Under the pieces are notes generated by a model. It did not search any database and was not told where the DNA came from. It was given only the letters and a program-made list of their open reading frames with translations. From Armatimonadota bacterium (GTDB lineage: Bacteria > Armatimonadota > Hebobacteria > Hebobacterales > WVXJ01): 9,303 bases of DNA. How positions within the stretch are numbered: the stretch's first letter is position 1; every line of letters starts with the position of its first letter. Location of the stretch: the NCBI GenBank assembly GCA_011773575.1, contig WVXJ01000184.1, positions 1 through 9,303 on the forward strand, read 5' to 3'. A program made the translations under genes and the position numbers. Below are positions 1 to 5,873 of the stretch, one piece after another.

Positions 1-93
1 GATACACGCCACCTCAGCGAAGAGGAACGCAAAGAACGGTTCCTGGCCAACATTCTCGCGCTCGAAAGTGAGCAAGAGGAAACAGGCCTCTAG
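1..93 (+). CDS. C-terminal end of an unrecognised protein (5' truncated by window)
   Basis: Frame 1 is open from the first base to a TAG at 91-93 and gives 30 residues, rich in Glu, Lys and Arg, that look like a charged amphipathic helix (it contains LSEEERKERFLANILALE). The composition is typical of a real protein C-terminus. Frame 2 is also open to about 223, but its translation is low-quality and Ser/Arg/Pro-rich. Too little remains to name a family or function. No hairpin followed by a T-run is visible directly after the stop. Confidence 0.5.
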   Translation, partial: DTRHLSEEERKERFLANILALESEQEETGL

Positions 94-409
94 CCTACCT
101 TCCGCGGATCGAGTACACCCTGGGCTTGACTTGATAAGAGTCTCTCCTCCTCTGCTATGCCACAAATTTGAACTTGCCACCAGACGCTGGTGCGTTCGCC
201 TCTCTGGTCCCCGACGCCATACACGGGTCTCGCTGTAACTCGTAAGTTTCAAGCGGATCAGTAATACTCTCTTGAGATGAAACACCGGGCAATGGAGAAT
301 CTTGCAATGAAAGAAGGACAAAGCAAGCACGCTGTCGAATGCATAGCCGTAGAAGTCCTGGTAGAAGTGTAGAAGTTGTACTCTGATAACCCTCAGGGGA
401 GGCTCTACA
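94..409. other. 316-base stretch without a convincing gene
   Basis: This gap lies between the truncated gene and the SorC-domain gene. The minus-strand open frame covering 155-646 mostly overlaps the SorC-domain gene and has a Cys/Ser/Leu-rich translation with no recognisable motif, so I treat it as a shadow. TTGACT at 126-131 resembles a -35 box, but no good -10 box lies 16-18 bases downstream. No terminator hairpin, tRNA-like fold or riboswitch motif was recognised. The promoter of the next gene should lie here but I cannot place it. Confidence 0.5.
395..402 (+). promoter_or_regulatory. Shine-Dalgarno site deciding the start at 410
   Basis: AGGGGAGG at 395-402 is a strong ribosome binding site, 7 bases before the ATG at 410. 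An in-frame TAG at 362-364 rules out a longer N-terminus. The absence of a helix-turn-helix in the protein is therefore not due to a mis-called start. Confidence 0.8.
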
Positions 410-1429
410 ATGACAGATTCCCATTCTGCAATTGAACGTTCGCTTCATCAGTCTATCGCTAGACTCAATGAACTGACAGAATCCTATGCAGATCTCCGTA
501 ATAGATATCGCGAACTCATACGGCATGTCGAAGGTCGAGATTTGGAGTATGAGGAGCATCTGAAGAACGCCCTCCAGCAGTCTACGCAAAGCCAAGTTTC
601 GCGAAACAGAGATTCCGGTATCGAGGTTTATGTGACGGTAAGTCACGACCTTGGCGCAACTGCCGCAGTTGCAGCGCGAGTATTCGAGTCGTATGTGCTC
701 GAGGCTGAACGAGAATCTGTTTCAATTGGCATCTCTGGAGGAAGAACCATTGCCGGGATGATGGAGTGTGTTAAGGGCGAGTACGACGACCGTCTCCAAC
801 TTGTTCCTCTTTCGGGATCTAGGCTCCCCAAGGATGTTAGGATCTCCGTCAACACCATCATAGGTCGATTCTGCAGTCAGCGAGGGCGTGAAACGGTGTC
901 CGGTCTGCAACTACCTCTTGATCCGCGAATGCGAAAAGGAATACCCGATAAAACTTACGAAGAACTCTTTGAAAGTGAGCTCAGAAGTTACTATCTGTAT
1001 TTGGATGGTGAGGGCAGAAGGGAGCAAGAACGACACGGTCTTCCTGTCCATTATGCTTTCACGGGAGTAGGTTCTCTGGACGCGACCAGTGCCGTCCCAA
1101 GAATGCGTGAGCTCCTTAGGATTAGCACATCATGTCCTCGGGAGGTCGTCGGCGATATGCTCGACTGGCCAATTGATGCCAACGGAAAGGTCGTTGATTA
1201 TGCAGGTGTTCAGCAGGCAATCGTGGGGATCCGACCAGACCAACTCATAGAAGGCTATGCGAAAGGCAATTTGAAGAAAATTGTCGTGGTGGCAGGCGCC
1301 GGTGGACTTAGAGACCGATTAAAGGATGAGGCGATTTGCGCTGCTTGGCGAGGCGGACTTTTCGACGTGTTAGTAACTGACCGAACAACCGCAGAAGCGA
1401 TCATCGAACGGCTACGAATGCAGACCTGA
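410..1429 (+). CDS. SorC/DeoR-type sugar-binding domain protein without helix-turn-helix
   Basis: The 339-residue soluble protein has no signal peptide or membrane helix. Residues 1-66 are charged and helical and probably form a coiled coil. Residues 70-337 match the effector (phosphosugar) binding domain of SorC/CggR-type regulators. Visible signs are the IGISGGRT loop near 107-113, the GDMLDWPID segment at 248-256 (the family's 'GD..g..fd..G' region), VVVAGAGG at 292-299 before a segment ending with AAWRGGLFDVLVTD at 311-324, and TTAEAII at 326-332. In the family this domain binds a phosphorylated sugar and controls an attached N-terminal HTH. Here that HTH is replaced by the helical segment, so direct DNA binding is unlikely. 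It may be a ligand sensor that works through a partner, or an enzyme-like derivative. Arg codons are mostly CGA and AGA/AGG, unlike the CGC-rich protease gene next to it. The domain call is fairly sure; the role is unknown. Confidence 0.75.
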   Translation: MTDSHSAIERSLHQSIARLNELTESYADLRNRYRELIRHVEGRDLEYEEHLKNALQQSTQSQVSRNRDSGIEVYVTVSHDLGATAAVAARVFESYVLEAERESVSIGISGGRTIAGMMECVKGEYDDRLQLVPLSGSRLPKDVRISVNTIIGRFCSQRGRETVSGLQLPLDPRMRKGIPDKTYEELFESELRSYYLYLDGEGRREQERHGLPVHYAFTGVGSLDATSAVPRMRELLRISTSCPREVVGDMLDWPIDANGKVVDYAGVQQAIVGIRPDQLIEGYAKGNLKKIVVVAGAGGLRDRLKDEAICAAWRGGLFDVLVTDRTTAEAIIERLRMQT

Positions 1430-1446
1430 TCCTTCAGCCTTCAGAT

Positions 1447-2598
1447 TCAGAACGGGCGGCTTACGGTTTCTGCATAGAGGGCGAGTTCGAGGGCTTTTTT
1501 GGCCTCTTCGGCGAGTTCGCGGGCACTGCGTTTGTGGAACGAGGCATCTCCCGCGGTCACTTTGACAAGAGTCTCTCCTCTTGCCTGCACGAGAGCGGTT
1601 CCTTCCACGTCGGTTATCTTCAGGTCAATCATTTGGATTCCATTTTTCAGGGCCTTGCGGATGGATTCGGCATAGGTCTGGGCGCGCTCCAGCGGTGTGG
1701 CGGAATCTTCCTCCTCCGCGGGAGAGAAAAGCGATTTCTCGTTCAGGGTGATCTCGGCAATATTTTGTCCATCTTTCTCGATTGATTTCACTTCCACCTT
1801 GAAACGATCAGTCACCTGTCTCCTTTCCGCGACAATATCAACCCCCATTTCTTTCAAGAGGTCTTCTACCTTGCTGACACGATCTCTCGCCAGAGGGTGG
1901 GTTTCGCCGGTGGTAATAACCGGCGGCCGCCAACGGCTCTCCTCGATGGCGGCAAGGCCCTCCAACACGGTCAGCAGCGCGGTGGGCTTGTACTTGGTCT
2001 TGGAGAGATAAGCCAGGGCGTGACGATCAGCCTCCATTTCCGCCTTTCGCCCATAGTGATTGAGTGCCCCCTGTTGAATCTGCGCGGCCATGACGGCGAT
2101 CTCGCCGCGGTTGTAGACGATTCCGGCGAGGACTGCCGCGATGACGCCCAGGTCTGTGCGACTTGCCCGTTCATGCTGCCGGAGGGCATGTTGAAGGGAG
2201 TTGTGGGCGATTTCGTGGGCGAGGATTGCGGCGAGTTCATCCTCACTCTCCACCGCCGCCAGAGCCCCCTCAGTCACATAGAGTCTGCCCCCGGGCAATG
2301 AAATCGCATTGATCCCCTTGGATGCCACCACCTTTATGGAGTAGCGCGTTTCCGGTCTTTCGGTGTGTAGGGCGATCACATTTGCAATGCGCTCAAGGCG
2401 TGCCAATTCGGGATGATCGGGGAGTGGTTTGAGAGCTTTTTCGAGTTCAGCCGCGGCCTTTTCACCGAGTTTTTCCTCCTCGGTTTTTTCCGTTTCTTGG
2501 GGCTCGGAAGCAATCGACGGCTGTTCTGCCGCGCTCGCTGCCGTAATGAGCCCCACAGCGAGACAAATGGCTGCAAACAGCCAAAATCCCCTCAGCAT
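1447..2598 (-). CDS. Secreted M48 family zinc metalloprotease with extra C-terminal module
   Basis: The 383-residue protein starts with a signal peptide (MLRG, hydrophobic core, then a small-residue ASA-A-type cleavage site near residue 23), so it acts outside the cytoplasm. Residues about 40-250 form the M48 peptidase domain. It has the zinc-binding HEIAH at 128-132, a further metal ligand in EMEAD at 187-191, and THP at 233-235 followed by Arg, as in BepA/LoiP-like periplasmic proteases. These relatives degrade or help fold misassembled envelope proteins, which is the likely role here. Residues 301-375 form a separate module resembling the region before the channel in some MscS-type proteins. 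The start is the ATG at 2598 rather than the in-frame TTG at 2628: AGAAAGGA lies 13 bases upstream of the ATG, somewhat far, while the TTG has no ribosome site and probably lies upstream of the transcript start. The gene ends 17 bases from the convergent SorC-domain gene. Confidence 0.88.
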   Translation of the reverse strand: MLRGFWLFAAICLAVGLITAASAAEQPSIASEPQETEKTEEEKLGEKAAAELEKALKPLPDHPELARLERIANVIALHTERPETRYSIKVVASKGINAISLPGGRLYVTEGALAAVESEDELAAILAHEIAHNSLQHALRQHERASRTDLGVIAAVLAGIVYNRGEIAVMAAQIQQGALNHYGRKAEMEADRHALAYLSKTKYKPTALLTVLEGLAAIEESRWRPPVITTGETHPLARDRVSKVEDLLKEMGVDIVAERRQVTDRFKVEVKSIEKDGQNIAEITLNEKSLFSPAEEEDSATPLERAQTYAESIRKALKNGIQMIDLKITDVEGTALVQARGETLVKVTAGDASFHKRSARELAEEAKKALELALYAETVSRPF

Positions 2599-2632
2599 TG
2601 CGAAACCACAATCCTTTCTGATCGTCAAATAT

Positions 2633-2641
2633 AGTATAACA
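2633..2641 (-). promoter_or_regulatory. Extended -10 promoter for the M48 protease gene
   Basis: Read on the minus strand, TGTTATACT occupies 2641-2633. This is a TGn extended element joined to TATACT (five of six consensus bases). The -35 candidate 17 bases upstream, TGGTCG, is weak, as is usual for extended -10 promoters. Transcription would begin near 2626, leaving a leader of about 28 bases before the ATG at 2598. Confidence 0.55.
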
Positions 2642-2849
2642 CCGTGTCAGAGAGACGACCATCGCAAATAGCGTCAAATATTTAGACCCACGTAATGCCC
2701 TGGGGTTCCGTATGAGCAGATTTCGAACACAGAAAGAGGCGATTTATGGAATAAGAATCAACGCAGAGAGATCGTTTGGTCCAGTTCGTACAAGCTCATT
2801 GATTAAAGTTCAGGGTGGGGGGAAAACCCTTTGTAGTAAGAGGAGCATG

Positions 2850-3473
2850 ATGGAAATCCGCGAAGAACAACTCGCTGCGCTCAGATCAGAAGCACGCCGC
2901 AAATACCAGGTGATGATTGATTACATCAAAGATCAGGTGGGCGAAGGCTGTGAATATCTCAATGACCTGGTAAGAGTTGTTGTATCTGAGAGAGGCTGCT
3001 ACTACGAGTTTCGGGACATGCCGGAAGAGTTCTCCGGCGCGGTTGGTTCCGGCTTCACACATGAGTTCATCGGCTCCACCAAGGCCTTGGAACTGCTCGC
3101 TCAACTCCAGCATCTGGTGGAAACGAGCGATGAGTCAAATACGCGGGAACTGGCTCTGCTGGTCGTATACAGCCGTGACGGACTCTACAATCGAGATGAA
3201 ACCTATATCTATCATACCGGCGAAGACGGCGAGATTGAAGTTGACGACCCCGCGGAGCCGATAGTCTCAGGGCACCTGCGCCCCGGTGTTGTGCCACTGT
3301 TCTTCAAAGTCAAGGTGGACAGTGACCTCGCCATTCCATTGCTCGGCGCCAAGAGAGGTGTGATGTTCTTTGTGGCGAACCTCACCGATCAACATCTGCT
3401 CGTCGCCATTCCTCACGAAGGCATCGGAGTAACCGACCTTAGCCAAATACCGGCGAGTGAGTTGGTACACTGA
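2850..3473 (+). CDS. Conserved-looking soluble protein of unknown function, 207 residues
   Basis: I do not recognise this protein. It has no signal peptide or membrane span and should be cytoplasmic. Residues 1-32 form a charged amphipathic helix. The remainder alternates predicted strands and helices, with a helix around 77-92, strands around 101-107 and 115-121, an acidic turn (GEDGEIEVDD, 124-133), and hydrophobic strands near 147-155, 170-177 and 182-187. No catalytic motif or Cys pair stands out. The open frame continues upstream to 2712, but AAGAGGAG at 2838-2845 points to the paired ATGs at 2847 and 2850. The second has the better spacing, and the upstream 45 residues look non-coding. 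The gene stands alone, divergent from the M48 protease and convergent with the GGDEF gene, and is followed by a terminator. The reading frame is convincing; its function is unknown. Confidence 0.75.
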   Translation: MEIREEQLAALRSEARRKYQVMIDYIKDQVGEGCEYLNDLVRVVVSERGCYYEFRDMPEEFSGAVGSGFTHEFIGSTKALELLAQLQHLVETSDESNTRELALLVVYSRDGLYNRDETYIYHTGEDGEIEVDDPAEPIVSGHLRPGVVPLFFKVKVDSDLAIPLLGAKRGVMFFVANLTDQHLLVAIPHEGIGVTDLSQIPASELVH

Positions 3474-3580
3474 TACTCTACGGACACGGCAACACTGCAC
3501 TCTTCTCCGCTGCCATATAACCCCATGCCGTAGCAGGCATGAGAATACTGCGTCTGTCTCTTTTCTCAAGGGTTCAAATA

Positions 3581-3624
3581 AAAGGGCAGGCTGCCTCAAA
3601 GCAGCCTGCCCTTTCCACTTTTTT
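3581..3624. terminator. Bidirectional rho-independent terminator
   Basis: A perfect 14-bp stem (AAAGGGCAGGCTGC at 3581-3594 and its complement at 3601-3614) closes a 6-base loop. On the plus strand a T6 run at 3619-3624 follows four bases after the stem. On the minus strand the stem is followed by TTTTATTT, partly within its foot. The hairpin lies between two convergent genes, so it can end both the 207-residue protein transcript and the GGDEF transcript. Confidence 0.85.
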
Positions 3625-3701
3625 AGGGGTTGTTGCCGGTTATCTGCAACGACCTGCACCTTACAGCAACCAAGAAGCTCCGAGGGCTATCCTTATTACC
3701 C

Positions 3702-4697
3702 CTAGGCTTTTTTCGATTTGCCCTTGGCGGTATCGTCGGGGGCGGGGTCTTGGCGGCGGTCTTGGACGAAGGTGCTGCCGGTGACGGATTTGGCGTAGGC
3801 TTTTATTTCGGCGGCGATTTCGCTGAGGTGAAGGTAGCCGGATATCTTCCGGTATTGGTTGCCGGTGCCGGCGATGGAGAGAGTCATAATGGGGAACTGG
3901 GCCTCATTGCCGCGCCGGTCTTTGGTGACGATATATCCCCGGCTGCGCTCCGGCTCCTCATATAGTGTGCGGGCGAAGGCATCGAATTTCCTCAAGAGGG
4001 CGTTGGCTATTTTCTCGGCTCGAACGGGTGTGGTGAGGATGCCGAAATCATCTCCCCCGATATGGACGTAGATATCGCCTTTTTCACCGAGTTGTTCGAT
4101 TATGGACTTAACCTGTTCCGCCAGCAATTTTATGGCTTCATCGCCCTTGGCAAAGCCGTAGTGGTCATTGTAGGCCTTGAAATTGTCCAGATCGAGATAA
4201 AGGAAAGCGAAGGTTTCCCCTGCGCTGATGCGGCGCTCTACCTCTTCCCGCAAGACGCCTGCGCCGGGGAAGCCTGTGAGCGGGTTGGCGGGTTCTCTGG
4301 CCTGGGCCTCCAGCAGGGCCTTGGCGAGTTGGATGACGAGTTGTCTGGGTTTGGAGGGGTCCAGGGGGCTGGCGAGGTTGATGTGGGTCTGGCCTGGAGT
4401 AGCGGAGCCGGTCTCCGGGTGGAGCAGGATGACCGTCTCGGCGCGGCCCTGGCGGCGGAGTTCCTCGGCGAGCCAGTGTGCCCGATCCTCATTCTCCACC
4501 ACAGAAATCAAGTCGGGACGCAGACTCTTGAGTGCTTCCTTAGTCGTATGGGAGGACAGGGACCAATCAGCTTCCCCGGCCAATTCCACGCGGAAGCGCA
4601 CCACACGGGCGCGCCCCTTTTCGATCACAAGGACGGCGATGGATTCCATCTCTGCATTCCATATTCCATATTCTCCGCCGCCTCCGGACCTCCGCAT
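3702..4697 (-). CDS. GGDEF-family (diguanylate cyclase type) protein with GGDDF active-site motif
   Basis: This is a 331-residue cytoplasmic protein without membrane spans. Residues about 17-130 show an alternating strand/helix pattern like a degenerate receiver domain, without an obvious phosphorylation site. Residues 138-305 form the GGDEF domain: NPLTGFPG at 138-145, the metal- and nucleotide-binding stretch DLDNFKAYND at 169-178, and GGDDF at 214-218. GGDEF enzymes join two GTP to make c-di-GMP. GGDDF replaces the usual fourth-position Glu with Asp, so activity is plausible but not assured. The inhibitory RxxD site normally five residues before the motif reads EKGD, so product inhibition by that route is probably lost. 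The basic tail (from about 312) is likely disordered. Possible starts are TTG 4706, ATG 4697 (GAGG just upstream) and ATG 4649, which gives MESIAVLVIEKG. I chose 4697, but 4649 is a real alternative. Confidence 0.8.
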   Translation of the reverse strand: MRRSGGGGEYGIWNAEMESIAVLVIEKGRARVVRFRVELAGEADWSLSSHTTKEALKSLRPDLISVVENEDRAHWLAEELRRQGRAETVILLHPETGSATPGQTHINLASPLDPSKPRQLVIQLAKALLEAQAREPANPLTGFPGAGVLREEVERRISAGETFAFLYLDLDNFKAYNDHYGFAKGDEAIKLLAEQVKSIIEQLGEKGDIYVHIGGDDFGILTTPVRAEKIANALLRKFDAFARTLYEEPERSRGYIVTKDRRGNEAQFPIMTLSIAGTGNQYRKISGYLHLSEIAAEIKAYAKSVTGSTFVQDRRQDPAPDDTAKGKSKKA

Positions 4698-4726
4698 TGA
4701 CCTCAAACATACTTTTCTGCTATTTT
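4697..4726 (+). promoter_or_regulatory. Promoter for the small membrane protein and DUF3467 genes
   Basis: TTGACC at 4697-4702 (five of six -35 bases) is followed after 18 bases by TATTTT at 4721-4726, preceded by TGC, which makes an extended -10. Transcription would start near 4733, about 18 bases before the ATG at 4751 and just upstream of its AAAGGG ribosome site. Confidence 0.5.
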
Positions 4727-4735
4727 TGCGTTCAA
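4706..4735 (-). promoter_or_regulatory. Candidate promoter for the GGDEF gene
   Basis: On the minus strand TTGAAC (4735-4730) and TATGTT (4711-4706) are 18 bases apart, each with four of six consensus bases. Transcription would start near 4699. An ATG at 4697 would then be almost leaderless, favouring the ATG at 4649. The element overlaps the opposing promoter at 4697-4726. The match is moderate and could be chance. Confidence 0.35.
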
Positions 4736-4750
4736 GAAAGGGCTACCATA

Positions 4751-4975
4751 ATGTCCCCGCGGCGTTCTCAGATCATGCTCCTGCTGGTCGCTATCTTAGT
4801 TCTGCTGCTTGCCATTTGGTGGGTATTTGTCTACTTCCTGCAGCTCCCGAAAACAGAAGCGAGTCGAACAGAGAGCGTGATGGGAGTGTGTGGAAGTCAC
4901 TTTTCTGCACAGCAAAGTGCGGCAGTTGACTTGCGCTGCGCTTTGCATATACTGCAATCGCGGGTTGTTGGATGA
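4751..4975 (+). CDS. Small single-pass membrane protein, unknown function
   Basis: The 74-residue protein starts at an ATG with AAAGGG (4737-4742) 8 bases upstream. It has a short basic N-terminus (MSPRRSQ) followed by a strongly hydrophobic helix at about residues 8-31 (Leu/Val/Ile/Trp-rich), then a polar tail of about 40 residues. It is either anchored in the inner membrane or secreted by an uncleaved signal. No lipobox is seen. The tail after about residue 38 has an irregular Ser/Gln/Cys composition and no motif, so the original protein may have been longer or frameshifted. It lies 23 bases before the DUF3467 gene and probably shares its transcript. I do not recognise the family. Confidence 0.5.
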   Translation: MSPRRSQIMLLLVAILVLLLAIWWVFVYFLQLPKTEASRTESVMGVCGSHFSAQQSAAVDLRCALHILQSRVVG

Positions 4976-4998
4976 GACTAGATTGAGGGAGAGACCAA

Positions 4999-5268
4999 AT
5001 GGACAAAGAAATGTTTCCTGTAGTTTACTGTAACCTGGTGAAGATAACTCACGCGGGGATTGAATTCCTGTACGACTTCAAACGGCTTGGCCCTGAGGCA
5101 ACAACTCCCGAAGATGCTCCTACTTTAACGCGAATCATATTGCACCCGGCGGTAGCGAAATCATTCGCCACGGCCCTGGTGGACAATATCAAGAAGTACG
5201 AAGAGAAGTTCGGGGAAATACCTCCCCCGCCCCAGCCTTCTCCCGAGCATGACTCAAAAGTTCATTAG
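4999..5268 (+). CDS. DUF3467 family protein
   Basis: This 89-residue soluble protein has the DUF3467 pattern. An N-terminal VYCNLVKITHAGIEFLYDF (residues 9-27) is the 'Y-N-x-x-x-I-x-x-x-x-x-E-F-x-x-D-F' strand pair. It is followed by a LTRIILHPAVAKSF segment (43-56) and the ending NIKKYEEKFGEIPPP (63-77). The last 14 residues are Pro-rich and polar. The biochemical role of DUF3467 proteins is not established. They are short, widespread bacterial proteins usually of about 90-110 residues, so this one is full length. AGGGAG at 4986-4991, 7 bases before the ATG, sets the start. It is likely co-transcribed with the small membrane protein upstream and converges on the CBM48 gene. Confidence 0.75.
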   Translation: MDKEMFPVVYCNLVKITHAGIEFLYDFKRLGPEATTPEDAPTLTRIILHPAVAKSFATALVDNIKKYEEKFGEIPPPPQPSPEHDSKVH

Positions 5269-5275
5269 CCCGGCC

Positions 5276-5319
5276 GCGCCTTTGCGGTGTCTCCGTCGCA
5301 GACCCATTTGCTGCGGCGC
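5276..5319. terminator. Possible structured region between convergent genes
   Basis: Between the stops of the DUF3467 and CBM48 genes, GCGCC (5276-5280) can pair with GGCGC (5315-5319). CGCAG (5297-5301) can alternatively pair with CTGCG (5311-5315). There is no T-run on either strand, so this is not a classical intrinsic terminator. It may be a G+C-rich structure with a weak terminating role. Confidence 0.2.
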
Positions 5320-5583
5320 TCAAGTGACTGTGATAAGGGAGTTCCGCGTGCCGAACAAGTTCTCGCGACTCTCTGCGGCGGGGTCTTCCCTCCACTCTCC
5401 ATCCACAATGAACTTATACTCATAAGTTCCAGGGGAAAGCATCAGCGAGGTGGAGAAGACGACCTTCTTGCCGCGCTTCTTGGGCATGCGTTTGGCACCC
5501 GACTCCCAGTTGGTGAAGTCTCCGGCGACTAACACCTGCTTCGCCCCAGGCGCGTCAATCTGGAAAGCGACTTTCCTCTTCAT
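5320..5583 (-). CDS. Stand-alone CBM48 (glycogen-binding, AMPK-beta type) module
   Basis: The 87-residue protein consists only of a carbohydrate-binding module of the isoamylase/AMPK-beta type, with no catalytic domain and no signal peptide. Motifs in order are VLVAGDFTNWE (17-27), the central strands, PGTYEYKFIVDGEW (51-64), DP (67-68) and FGTRNS (77-82). Compared from memory with the AMPK beta-subunit, both binding tryptophans (W26, W64), the lysine (K57), and the Thr and Asn of the last loop (T79, N81) are kept. The Leu position is Phe (F77). It should therefore still bind alpha-glucan in the cytoplasm, either as a glycogen-targeting partner or as a fold reused for other binding. AGGGAG lies just before the ATG. 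It follows tatA after 33 bases on the same strand and is probably the second gene of that operon. Confidence 0.85.
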   Translation of the reverse strand: MKRKVAFQIDAPGAKQVLVAGDFTNWESGAKRMPKKRGKKVVFSTSLMLSPGTYEYKFIVDGEWREDPAAESRENLFGTRNSLITVT

Positions 5584-5616
5584 CTCATCTCCCTTGAAGG
5601 GTCGAATGCGACTTCG

Positions 5617-5823
5617 CTACTTCGTTGAGGAAGAGTCCTTGTCCTCATCTCCGGGGGAGACTTCTTCTCCCAATCCGGAGATGGATTTTCTCAATTCCCG
5701 TATCCCCTGGCCCACCGCCTTGCCCAATTCCGGCAGTCTCCTGGCACCGAACAAAAGCAGTGCTACTACCACAATTAGGGCAATTTCTCCCGGCCCCAAG
5801 GTCGACAAGAACATTAAAGGCAT
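5617..5823 (-). CDS. tatA: TatA/TatE-type twin-arginine translocase subunit
   Basis: The 68-residue protein has the TatA layout: a short outer N-terminus, the conserved Glu (GPGE, E13), a transmembrane helix at about 12-25, the FG hinge (25-26), and an amphipathic helix RRLPELGKAVGQGIRELRKS (28-47). A charged, probably disordered tail follows. TatA oligomers form the passage through which TatBC-bound folded proteins cross the inner membrane. The length is usual for TatA, and the FG..RLPELG..VG..I signature fits TatA better than TatB, though small TatB-like proteins are hard to exclude. No tatB or tatC is present in the window. GGAG with a 6-base spacer supports the ATG at 5823. It is the first gene of an operon with the CBM48 protein. 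Confidence 0.9.
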   Translation of the reverse strand: MPLMFLSTLGPGEIALIVVVALLLFGARRLPELGKAVGQGIRELRKSISGLGEEVSPGDEDKDSSSTK

Positions 5824-5873
5824 TTTCGTCTCCGCGCCGTTTCGGGCTTTGCTTGTTTTGCTGCCTCACTCAG

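Noticed and set aside
136..149. 14-base repeat AAGAGTCTCTCCTC also present at 1567-1580, with TTGA before both on the plus strand
   Set aside because: The second copy is coding sequence of the M48 protease. Translating the first copy in the matching frame gives only a short GETL-type resemblance and then diverges. Purine/pyrimidine-biased chance similarity is more likely than a gene remnant.
2..223. Second open frame at the left edge
   Set aside because: The translation is Arg/Ser/Pro-rich without structure. Frame 1, ending at 93, has a normal helical C-terminus.
155..646. 163-residue minus-strand open frame
   Set aside because: It overlaps the start of the SorC-domain gene, has Cys/Ser/Leu-rich noise composition and no ribosome site or motif. 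It is a shadow.
2812..2830. Small hairpin (AGGGT, nine-base G/A loop, ACCCT) before the 207-residue protein gene, considered as a riboswitch
   Set aside because: Only five base pairs, and no conserved c-di-GMP or other riboswitch core was recognised.
2712..2846. N-terminal extension of the 207-residue protein
   Set aside because: The 45 extra residues have a random composition and no ribosome site, while AAGAGGAG sits immediately before the ATGs at 2847/2850.
3524..3541. CATGCC-GTAGCA-GGCATG hairpin after the 207-residue protein gene, considered as a terminator
   Set aside because: Six base pairs and no T-run. The real terminator is 40 bases further on.
4062..4700. 212-residue plus-strand frame opposite the GGDEF gene
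   Set aside because: The antisense frame is long only because of the codon bias of the true gene. The GGDEF motifs on the minus strand are decisive.
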